Positions 45,834 through 54,911 of a stretch of DNA of 64,000 bases are shown in pieces. Source of the DNA: Bradyrhizobium sp. 190 (GTDB lineage: Bacteria > Pseudomonadota > Alphaproteobacteria > Rhizobiales > Xanthobacteraceae); NCBI RefSeq assembly GCF_023073415.1, contig NZ_JADPJL010000068.1, positions 372,001 through 436,000 of the forward strand, written 5' to 3'. The position numbers were made by a program, and so were the translations under genes. The notes under the pieces are model-generated. The model made no database searches. It had not been told where the DNA came from and saw only the letters and a program-made list of their open reading frames with translations. Within the stretch, counting starts at the first letter, position 1, and each line of letters starts with the position of its first letter.

Positions 45834-46514
45834 ATGCTCGCTTTGGCTGACCCCGATCTCGACCATGGGCCACGGACCGACAAGTCCGCGACCGTGCGGA
45901 TGTGCGCGGTCAGTCGCGAGGTGCGCCCGATCGACGAGCTGATCCGGTTCGTGGTCGCCCCGTCGGGCGAAGTAATCCCCGATTTGAAGCGCAAGCTGCC
46001 CGGCCGCGGCCTGTGGGTCGAGGCCTCGCGCCGGACCGTTGCGGAAGCGGTGCGGCGTCACCAATTTAGCAGAGGGTTCAAGCGCAATGTTCGCGCCGCG
46101 GCGACCCTTCCCGCCGATACCGAGGCACTGCTGGAACGAAGCTGCACCGAGGCGCTGGCCATGGCGGCCAAGGCCGGTCAGGTCATTTCCGGCTTTGCCA
46201 AGGTCGAGGGCCTGCTCGAACAGGGCAGGGCCGGAGCTCTGATTCACGCTTCCGACGGCGCGGCCGACGGAATCCGCAAATTGGACGCTATCGCCGGGCA
46301 AAGGACCGGAAATATCGGTGAATCGCGGGGTTTACCGATTGTTACCGCTTTAACCTCGGCACAATTGGATTTGGCACTGGGCCGGTCAAATGTGATACAT
46401 GCTGCGCTGCTCGCGGGCCCGGCGAGCAAAACGTTCCTGTCGCGCTGCCAGATCCTGGTTCGATACCGGCTGGACGACGACGACAAGACCGGGGATGGCG
46501 GCCAGAAATTCTGA
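45834..46514 (+). CDS. YlxR family RNA-binding protein fused to an L7Ae-like domain
   Basis: A 226-residue protein. The N-terminal DUF448/YlxR domain has VRMCAVSREVRPIDELIRFV and LPGRGLWVEASRRTV (about 20-75). The C-terminal part (about 120-205) resembles the ribosomal L7Ae/L30e fold (AKAGQVISGFAKVEGLLEQG). This two-domain form is typical of alphaproteobacteria and always sits between nusA and infB. It is proposed to act in transcription/translation regulation; function is not settled. Confidence 0.92.
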   Translation: MLALADPDLDHGPRTDKSATVRMCAVSREVRPIDELIRFVVAPSGEVIPDLKRKLPGRGLWVEASRRTVAEAVRRHQFSRGFKRNVRAAATLPADTEALLERSCTEALAMAAKAGQVISGFAKVEGLLEQGRAGALIHASDGAADGIRKLDAIAGQRTGNIGESRGLPIVTALTSAQLDLALGRSNVIHAALLAGPASKTFLSRCQILVRYRLDDDDKTGDGGQKF

Positions 46515-46604
46515 CGGACGAAAACCGGTTCCGAAGACCTGTTTCGAAGACCTGTTTCAATGACTGTGCGGATGCGCACAACGTAACGAGATTAGGACTG
46601 CTGA

Positions 46605-49271
46605 ATGGTTGATACCAAAACGCCTGGCGACAAGACTCTGAGTGTTCCGACCAAGACCTTGACGCTGAAGCCGCGGGTCGAGACGGGCACCGTACGCCAG
46701 AGCTTCAGCCATGGCCGGACCAAGCAGGTCGTGGTCGAAAAGCGTGGCAAGCGCCGCGTTGGCGGAGACGCGCCCGCGCCCGAAACGCATGCGCCCGAGC
46801 CGGTCGTCGCCAAGCCTGCGCCTGCCAAGGCCCCCCTCTCCCGCCCCGCGGCAGCGCCCGGCGCACCGCGCAGCGGTTCCGGCGTGGTGCTTCGGACGCT
46901 GACGGAAGACGAGCGTTCCGCCCGCGCCAGCGCCCTGGCCGACGCCAAGGTGCGCGAAGTCGAGGAACGGCGGCTGGCCGAGGAAGAAGCCAAGCGCCGC
47001 GCCAGCCGCGAAGGCATCGAACAAGCCGAGCGCGAGGCCGCCGAAGCCCGCCGCAAGGCCGAGGAAGAACGGCACCGGCTGGAAGAGGAAGCCAAGCGCA
47101 AGGCCGAAGTCGAGGCCAAGAAGCGATTTGGCGAGGCCGAGGCCAAGACTGCGACGACAACGCCGGCTGCTACGGCCCGTCCCGGGGCTGCCCGTCCCGC
47201 CGCCGCTCGTCCCACCGCCGCCCGTCCGGCTGCAGCGGTGCCCCCTGCACGCGCGCCCGGCGTTGCCGCCGACGGTTCCGATGAAGACGAAGGTCCGCGC
47301 CAGGTTCGCCGTGGCCCAGGCGGCGCCATGCGCCCCGCGGTGCCCCCCAAGACTACCCACAAGCCGGGCCCGCAAAAGGAACGCGGGCGCCTGACGCTGG
47401 TCACCGCGCTCAACGCCGATGACGTGCGCGAACGGTCGATCGCCTCGTTCCGCCGCCGCACCCAGCGCCTGAAGGGACACGCCTCCAACGAACCGAAGGA
47501 AAAGCTCATCCGCGAGGTGACGATCCCGGAAGCGATCACGATCCAGGAACTCGCCAACCGCATGTCGGAGCGCGCGGTCGACGTCATCCGCATGCTGATG
47601 AAGCAGGGCGCGATGCACAAGATCACCGACGTGATCGATGCCGACACCGCGCAACTGATCGCCGAGGAATTGGGCCACTCCGTCAAGCGCGTCGCCGCGT
47701 CCGACGTCGAAGAGGGCCTGTTCGACGTCGTCGACGATTCCACCGATACCGAGCCGCGCTCGCCGGTCGTCACCGTGATGGGTCATGTCGACCACGGCAA
47801 GACCTCGCTGCTTGACGCGCTTCGCCACGCCAACGTGGTATCGGGCGAAGCCGGCGGCATCACCCAGCATATCGGCGCCTATCAGGTGACCTCGCCGGAA
47901 AGCGGCAAGAAAATCACCTTCATCGATACGCCCGGCCACGCCGCGTTCACCGCGATGCGCGCGCGCGGCGCCAAGGTCACCGATATCGTTATCCTGGTGG
48001 TCGCGGCCGATGACGGCGTCATGCCGCAGACGGTGGAAGCGATCAACCACGCCAAGGCGGCGAAGGTTCCGATGATCGTCGCGATCAACAAGATCGACAA
48101 GCCCGACGCCAGGGCGGAGCGCGTGCGCACCGAACTGCTGCAGCACGAAGTTCAGGTCGAATCGTTCGGCGGTGAAGTCGTCGACGTCGAGGTATCAGCC
48201 AAGAACAAGACCAATCTCGACAAGCTGCTCGAGATGATCGCGCTGCAGGCCGAACTGCTCGACCTCAAGACCAATTCGGAACGTCCGGCCGAAGGCACCG
48301 TGATCGAAGCCAAGCTCGATCGCGGCCGTGGTCCGGTGGCCACCGTGCTGGTTCAGCGCGGCACGCTCAAGGTCGGCGACATCATCGTGGCGGGCGCCGA
48401 AATGGGCCGCGTCCGCGCGCTGATTTCGGACCAGGGCGAGAATCTCGACGAGGCCGGACCTTCGGTGCCGGTCGAAGTGCTCGGCTTCAACGGCCCGCCG
48501 GAAGCCGGCGACCGGCTCGCCGTGGTCGAAAACGAAGCCCGCGCCCGCCAGGTCACGAGCTATCGCGCCCACCAGAAGCGCGAGAACGCCGCCGCCTCGA
48601 TTTCCGGCATGCGCGGCTCGCTCGAGCAAATGATGTCGCAGCTCAAGACCGCGGGCCGCAAGGAATTCCCGCTGATCGTGAAAGCCGACGTGCAGGGCTC
48701 GCTCGAAGCCATTTTGGGATCGCTGGAGAAACTCGGCACCGATGAAGTCGCCGCCCGCATCCTGCACGCAGGCGTCGGCGGCATCTCGGAATCCGACGTC
48801 ACGCTGGCGGAAGGTTTCAACGCCGCGATCATCGGCTTCTCGGTGCGAGCCAACAAGGAAGCCGCGGCCGCCGCCAAGCGCAACGGCATCGAGATCCGCT
48901 ACTACAACATCATCTACGATCTCGTGGACGACATCAAAAAGGCGATGTCCGGCCTGCTCGCGCCGACGCTGCGCGAAACCATGCTGGGCAATGCGCAGAT
49001 CCTGGAAGTGTTCAACATTTCCAAGGTCGGCAAGGTCGCCGGCTGCCGCGTCACCGACGGCACCGTGGAACGCGGCGCCAATGTGCGCCTGATCCGCGAC
49101 AACGTCGTCGTGCACGAAGGCAAGCTTTCGACGCTGAAGCGCTTCAAGGACGAAGTAAAGGAAGTGCAGTCCGGCCAGGAATGCGGCATGGCGTTCGAAA
49201 ATTACGGCGACATGCGTCCCGGCGACGTAATCGAGTGTTACCGCGTGGAGACCATCCAGCGCTCTCTGTAA
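46605..49271 (+). CDS. infB: Translation initiation factor IF-2
   Basis: GTPase that brings fMet-tRNA to the 30S subunit. It has 888 residues. The N-terminal 200 or so residues form a charged, Ala/Pro/Glu-rich region with long AEEEAKRKAEVEAKK-type coiled segments and the low-complexity AARPAAARPTAARPAAA part. IF2_N follows. The G domain starts near 390 with GHVDHGKTSLLDALR, then DTPGHAAFTAMRARG and NKIDKPDA. Domains II, III and IV (GSLEKLGTDEV; IYDLVDDIKKAMSGLL) follow. ATG 46605 starts MVDTKTPGDKTL. Confidence 0.97.
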   Translation: MVDTKTPGDKTLSVPTKTLTLKPRVETGTVRQSFSHGRTKQVVVEKRGKRRVGGDAPAPETHAPEPVVAKPAPAKAPLSRPAAAPGAPRSGSGVVLRTLTEDERSARASALADAKVREVEERRLAEEEAKRRASREGIEQAEREAAEARRKAEEERHRLEEEAKRKAEVEAKKRFGEAEAKTATTTPAATARPGAARPAAARPTAARPAAAVPPARAPGVAADGSDEDEGPRQVRRGPGGAMRPAVPPKTTHKPGPQKERGRLTLVTALNADDVRERSIASFRRRTQRLKGHASNEPKEKLIREVTIPEAITIQELANRMSERAVDVIRMLMKQGAMHKITDVIDADTAQLIAEELGHSVKRVAASDVEEGLFDVVDDSTDTEPRSPVVTVMGHVDHGKTSLLDALRHANVVSGEAGGITQHIGAYQVTSPESGKKITFIDTPGHAAFTAMRARGAKVTDIVILVVAADDGVMPQTVEAINHAKAAKVPMIVAINKIDKPDARAERVRTELLQHEVQVESFGGEVVDVEVSAKNKTNLDKLLEMIALQAELLDLKTNSERPAEGTVIEAKLDRGRGPVATVLVQRGTLKVGDIIVAGAEMGRVRALISDQGENLDEAGPSVPVEVLGFNGPPEAGDRLAVVENEARARQVTSYRAHQKRENAAASISGMRGSLEQMMSQLKTAGRKEFPLIVKADVQGSLEAILGSLEKLGTDEVAARILHAGVGGISESDVTLAEGFNAAIIGFSVRANKEAAAAAKRNGIEIRYYNIIYDLVDDIKKAMSGLLAPTLRETMLGNAQILEVFNISKVGKVAGCRVTDGTVERGANVRLIRDNVVVHEGKLSTLKRFKDEVKEVQSGQECGMAFENYGDMRPGDVIECYRVETIQRSL

Positions 49272-49304
49272 GTCCAAATCTTACAAGGGCTATTTTCTAA
49301 ACCG

Positions 49305-49437
49305 TCATGCCCCGCCCTGTGCGCAATTGCGCACTGGGGCGGGGCATCCAGTAGTCAGCGAAATTTTGCTTTGAGCATGGAATGCTGGATCACCCGCCCA
49401 GTGCGCAATTGCGCACAAGGCGGGTGATGACGACAAT
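49305..49437. repeat. Double-hairpin repeat with GTGCGCAATTGCGCAC loops between infB and rbfA
   Basis: Hairpin 1 has arms TGCCCCGCCC and GGGGCGGGGCA around a palindrome at 49319-49334. Hairpin 2 has arms ATCACCCGCC and GGCGGGTGAT around the identical palindrome at 49401-49416. The sequence CATCCAGTA...ATGCTGGAT lies between. It is the same family as 19730-19855. Despite its place inside the infB-rbfA interval it need not stop transcription, since there is no T-run after either hairpin. Confidence 0.8.
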
Positions 49438-49451
49438 TGGGATTTCCGACA

Positions 49452-49865
49452 ATGCCTCGCCATCATACCAAGGGTTCCGCCCCAGGCGGCTCGCAACGGC
49501 AATTGCGCGTCGGCGAAACCGTGCGCCATGCCGTCGCCGATATTCTATCGCAGGGTAACGTGCACGACCCTGACCTGGAGGGTCACATCATCACCGTTCC
49601 TGAGGTGAGGATGTCGCCTGACCTTAAGCTTGCGACGATTTACGTGATGCCGCTCGGCGGCCGCGATACCGACGTCGTGCTCGCGGCGCTCGCGCGCAAC
49701 AAAAAATTCCTGCGCGGCGAGATCGCTCACCGCGTTAACCTGAAATTTGCTCCTGACCTTCGCTTTCGCGTCGACGAACGATTCGACGAAGCGGAACGGA
49801 TCGAGAAATTACTGAGAACACCTGCGGTGCAAAGAGACCTTGCACCCGATTCGGACGACAAGTGA
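49452..49865 (+). CDS. rbfA: Ribosome-binding factor A
   Basis: Late 30S assembly factor binding near the 5' helix of 16S rRNA. It has 137 residues from ATG 49452, starting MPRHHTKGSAPGGSQRQLRVGETVRHAVADIL. The KH-like core has DPDLEGHIITVPEVRMSPDLKLATIYV and AHRVNLKFAPDLRFRVDERFDEAERIEKLL. The stop TGA at 49863-49865 overlaps the GTG that starts truB, so translation is coupled. Confidence 0.95.
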   Translation: MPRHHTKGSAPGGSQRQLRVGETVRHAVADILSQGNVHDPDLEGHIITVPEVRMSPDLKLATIYVMPLGGRDTDVVLAALARNKKFLRGEIAHRVNLKFAPDLRFRVDERFDEAERIEKLLRTPAVQRDLAPDSDDK

Positions 49866-51103
49866 TGACGATGCCCACCGCCAACGGCGTGATCGCGCAG
49901 CAGACCGCCGATTCGCACGACCCTGAAAAAAATATTTTTTCAGGTGAGTCGCGTGGCGACGGCCAGAGCCGCGCTGGCGACGACGAACGTCGCGCTGGCG
50001 ACGGCGAGCGCCGCGCTGGCGACGGCGAGCGCCGCGCTGGCGACGGCGAGCGCCGCGCTGGCGACGGCGAGCGCCGCGCTGGCGATAACGAGCGCCGCAG
50101 CAACAACGATCCGCGCAACAAGCAGCCGCGCCAGAACAACCAGCCGCGACGCGACAAGCGCGATGTTCATGGCTGGGTGATTCTCGACAAGCCGATCGGC
50201 ATGACCTCGACGCACGCGGTTGCCGTGCTCAAGCGGCTGTTCCAGGCCAAGCGGGCGGGTCACGCCGGCACGCTCGATCCGCTGGCGTCCGGCGGCCTGC
50301 CGATCGCGCTCGGCGAGGCCACCAAGACGGTTCCGTTCGTGATGGATGGCCGCAAGCGCTACCGCTTCACGGTCGCCTGGGGCGAGGAGCGCGACACCGA
50401 CGATACCGAGGGCCGGGTGACCCGGACCAGCGAGATCAGGCCGTCGGCCGACGCTGTCCGGGCGCTGCTGCCGCAGTTCACCGGCTTGATCGAGCAGATC
50501 CCGCCGCAATATTCGGCGATCAAGGTCCAGGGCGAACGCGCCTATGACCTGGCGCGGGACGGCGAAACCGTCGAATTGAAGCCCCGCCCGGTCGAGATTC
50601 ACGAATTAACCCTTGTAGAACATGGAGATAACGGCCAGTCCGTGTTCGAGGCGGAGTGCGGCAAGGGTACCTATGTCCGGGCGCTGGCCCGCGATATCGG
50701 CCGGATTCTGGGCTGTTTCGGTCATATCTGCGCGTTGCGGCGGACCCTGGTGGGCCCATTCCGCGAGACGGACATGATTCCGCTGGAAGAGTTGGAGGCT
50801 TTATGCAATAGAGCCGCGTCTGGCGAGGGAAGCCTCGCCGACGCGCTTTTGCCCGTTGAGACCGCGCTGGACGACATCCCGGCACTGGCCGTCACACGGG
50901 CTGATGCGGCAAGGCTCCACCGGGGCCAGGCCGTTTTGTTGCGCGGACGGGATGCGCCCAATAGTAGCGGCACAGTCTATGTCACGGTGGCAGGCCGGCT
51001 TCTGGCCCTCGCCGAAATTGGCAATGGCGAACTCATCCCCAAGCGCGTGTTCAACCTGACCGGACTGACTGCCAGTTCCGGTCGCAGCAATGAGAGAGTT
51101 TGA
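49862..51103 (+). CDS. truB: tRNA pseudouridine(55) synthase TruB
   Basis: Makes pseudouridine 55 in the T loop of tRNAs. It has 413 residues, about 90 more than E. coli. The first 105 residues are an extension: an AT-rich segment (DPEKNIFSG), then six 7-residue repeats of the type RRAGDGE, then Asn/Arg-rich sequence. The catalytic domain begins HGWVILDKPIGMTSTHAV. The active-site Asp is in GHAGTLDPLASGGLPIALG. The C-terminal PUA-like region ends in FNLTGL. The start is GTG 49862, overlapping the rbfA stop; ATG 49865 is an alternative. Confidence 0.94.
   Translation: MMTMPTANGVIAQQTADSHDPEKNIFSGESRGDGQSRAGDDERRAGDGERRAGDGERRAGDGERRAGDGERRAGDNERRSNNDPRNKQPRQNNQPRRDKRDVHGWVILDKPIGMTSTHAVAVLKRLFQAKRAGHAGTLDPLASGGLPIALGEATKTVPFVMDGRKRYRFTVAWGEERDTDDTEGRVTRTSEIRPSADAVRALLPQFTGLIEQIPPQYSAIKVQGERAYDLARDGETVELKPRPVEIHELTLVEHGDNGQSVFEAECGKGTYVRALARDIGRILGCFGHICALRRTLVGPFRETDMIPLEELEALCNRAASGEGSLADALLPVETALDDIPALAVTRADAARLHRGQAVLLRGRDAPNSSGTVYVTVAGRLLALAEIGNGELIPKRVFNLTGLTASSGRSNERV
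49922..49944 (+). other. AT-rich perfect hairpin within the truB N-terminal extension
   Basis: CCTGAAAAAA-ATA-TTTTTTCAGG is a perfect 10-bp stem with a 3-nt loop, 60 nt after the truB start. It stands out sharply from the surrounding GC-rich coding DNA. It has no continuing T-run, so it is not a normal terminator. The A6-7 and T6 runs are prone to slippage. Confidence 0.7.
49967..50092 (+). repeat. Six tandem 21-bp repeats inside truB
   Basis: Six in-frame 21-bp units of the form CGCCGCGCTGGCGACGGCGAG encode SRAGDDE, four RRAGDGE and RRAGDNE. The central three or four units are identical. They form a charged, disordered linker before the pseudouridine synthase domain. The exact identity suggests recent expansion by replication slippage or unequal exchange. 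Confidence 0.92.
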
Positions 51104-51105
51104 CG

Positions 51106-51375
51106 ATGTCGATTACCGCCGAACGCAAAGCGGAAGTCATCAAGACGAATGCCAACAAGGCCGGCGACACCGGCTCGCCCGAGGTTCAGGTTGCGATCCT
51201 GTCGGAACGCATCAACAATCTCACCGGGCACTTCAAATCCCACGTGAAGGACAATCATTCGCGCCGGGGCCTTTTGAAAATGGTCGCAACACGCCGTTCT
51301 CTGCTCGATTACATCAAGCGGAAGGACGAGGCGCGTTACAAGGCGCTGCTAGAAAAGCATAACATTCGTCGTTGA
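51106..51375 (+). CDS. rpsO: 30S ribosomal protein uS15
   Basis: The 89-residue uS15, starting ATG 51106 MSITAERKAEVI. It has the uS15 signature GDTGSPEVQVAILSERI, and HFKSHVKDNHSRRGLLKMVATRR near the centre. It lies 2 bp after the truB stop in the conserved truB-rpsO-pnp order. A GC-rich hairpin with a T-run follows the stop. Confidence 0.98.
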   Translation: MSITAERKAEVIKTNANKAGDTGSPEVQVAILSERINNLTGHFKSHVKDNHSRRGLLKMVATRRSLLDYIKRKDEARYKALLEKHNIRR

Positions 51376-51384
51376 TTTGAGAGT

Positions 51385-51411
51385 ACGCGCGCGCAGCTTG
51401 CGCGCGTTTTC
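51385..51411 (+). terminator. Intrinsic terminator-like hairpin after rpsO
   Basis: The self-complementary stem CGCGCGCA-GCT-TGCGCGCG is followed by TTTT. It separates rpsO from pnp and could terminate or attenuate read-through, or be the RNase III-type site that shapes rpsO-pnp mRNA in enterics. Confidence 0.6.
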
Positions 51412-51465
51412 GCATGATCTTCCGAGAAACGGACTCCGAATTGTTCGGAGACGATCATGCGCAAG
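51411..51465. repeat. GCATGATC-type intergenic inverted repeat
   Basis: GCATGATC and GATCATGC flank the inner stem ACTCCGAATTGTTCGGAGA. This is the ATGATC...GATCAT family common in Hyphomicrobiales spacers. It lies in the rpsO-pnp leader. Confidence 0.6.
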
Positions 51466-51693
51466 GGCATCATCCGGAATGGATCGTGCCCGACAAACGT
51501 CCAGCAGCAATCCGGCCGCTGGGCAGGGCAAGGTGCCCGTGACTGCCGAGAGGATGGACGCCATCCGAAAGATAAAGACCATGGCAGGATCGCCGGATGC
51601 TGATCTCGTATCGCGATCAACGTCCCGCAATCTTGCGCATGGTCTTTGTGTTTCTGGGCCCCGCGCTCTCGTGAACCCATGAAAGAAACCACT
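51466..51693. other. Remainder of the rpsO-pnp spacer
   Basis: About 230 bp between the repeat and the pnp start. I see no gene with family similarity and no obvious promoter. An in-frame ATG at 51679 (KETTMF) could extend pnp by five residues. Confidence 0.4.
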
Positions 51694-53847
<2,154 letters not shown>

Positions 53848-53868
53848 GGCATCGCTGGAATGTGAACA

Positions 53869-53896
53869 AAGGGCGGCCGAAAGGCCGCCCTTTTTT
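53869..53896 (+). terminator. Intrinsic terminator after pnp
   Basis: GGGCGGCC-GAA-AGGCCGCCC with six T residues at 53891-53896, 20-50 bp after the pnp stop. It closes the rimP-to-pnp transcription unit. Confidence 0.9.
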
Positions 53897-54074
53897 GTTA
53901 TCCGCCTGCGTTACATTGGGAGTATTGAGGCACCTGTGCGGTTCCGCCGCAGGGGCGCGAGGACAGAAAACGAAACCCGATCCCGATAATCACCCGTAGC
54001 TTGCCGCGTGCAGCGGCTTATGGCGTCCCGTTTACAGGTTACCCAACCAATTGCCCACAGGTAAGGAGAAATCG

Positions 54075-54821
54075 ATGTCATCCATGTCTCGGCGCCAACT
54101 GATGTTTGCTGCAACCGGTATTGCGGCCGTTGCGGCAGCCCCACGTCTTGTCTTTGCGCAGGCCGCCGCTCCTGCACCGGCCGCGGCCCCAACCGGCCCA
54201 TTCACGCTGCCGCCGCTGACCTATCCGACCAATGCGTTCGAACCGCACATCGACGCCAAGACGATGGAAATCCATCACGACAAGCACCATGCGGCCTATG
54301 TCGCCAACCTGAACAATGTCGCCAAGACCAATGCCCAGTTGGGAACGGCGAAGATAGAGGACGTACTCGGCAATCTGAATGCGCTGGACGACAGCATCAA
54401 ATTCACCGTCCGCAACAATCTCGGCGGCCACGCCAACCACACCATGTTCTGGCAGATCATGGGCCCGAACGGCGGCAAGCCCGAAGGCGAGGTGTTGGCC
54501 GCAATCGACCGCGATCTCGGCGGCATGGAAAAATTCCAGAACGACTTCAACGCCGCCGGCGGCCGCCAGTTCGGCTCGGGCTGGGTGTTCGTGACCGTAG
54601 CCAAGGACGGCAAGCTCGCGATCGAGACCCGTCCGAACCAGGACAACCCGATGATGGACGGCAAGCGGGCTTTGATGGGCAACGACGTCTGGGAGCACGC
54701 TTATTATCTGAACTACCAGAACCGCCGCGCGGATTATCTCAAGGCGTGGTGGAACACAGTGAACTGGGCCAAGATCGCCGAGCGCTATGCGGCGGCGAAG
54801 GCCGGTACGCTGGGCGCTTGA
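54075..54821 (+). CDS. Superoxide dismutase (Mn/Fe family) with twin-arginine signal
   Basis: Dismutates superoxide. From ATG 54075 there are 248 residues. The N-terminus, MSRRQLMFAATGIAAVAAA, followed by LVFAQA, is a Tat-type signal peptide (SRRQLM), so the enzyme is probably exported folded to the periplasm. Metal ligands are visible in IHHDKHHAAYV, GGHANHTMFWQIM and DVWEHAYYLNYQNRR. GHANHTMFW and FGSGWVFV are the pattern of the Bacillus-type Mn enzymes, so Mn is the likelier metal, although Fe or either is possible. A Pro/Ala linker joins signal and enzyme. A perfect bidirectional terminator follows. Confidence 0.93.
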   Translation: MSSMSRRQLMFAATGIAAVAAAPRLVFAQAAAPAPAAAPTGPFTLPPLTYPTNAFEPHIDAKTMEIHHDKHHAAYVANLNNVAKTNAQLGTAKIEDVLGNLNALDDSIKFTVRNNLGGHANHTMFWQIMGPNGGKPEGEVLAAIDRDLGGMEKFQNDFNAAGGRQFGSGWVFVTVAKDGKLAIETRPNQDNPMMDGKRALMGNDVWEHAYYLNYQNRRADYLKAWWNTVNWAKIAERYAAAKAGTLGA

Positions 54822-54835
54822 TCGCATGCCATGTG

Positions 54836-54865
54836 AAAAAGGGCGGCCTTTCGGCCGCCCTTTTT
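54836..54865. terminator. Bidirectional terminator between the superoxide dismutase gene and katG
   Basis: AAAAAGGGCGGCC-TTTC-GGCCGCCCTTTTT has a perfect stem flanked by A5 and T5, so it can stop transcription arriving from either side. It separates two converging stress genes. Confidence 0.92.
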
Positions 54866-54911
54866 ATTTTACGAATGACTTCGCGCAAACCGCGCAAGCT
54901 TCTCTTACGGA

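Noticed and set aside
44334..46301. Long minus-strand frame (655 codons) opposite nusA and ylxR
   Set aside because: It is antisense to well conserved genes and has typical shadow composition.
49967..50092. Possible CRISPR-like direct repeats
   Set aside because: The 21-bp units are head-to-tail without spacers and read in frame within truB, so they are a protein-coding tandem repeat.
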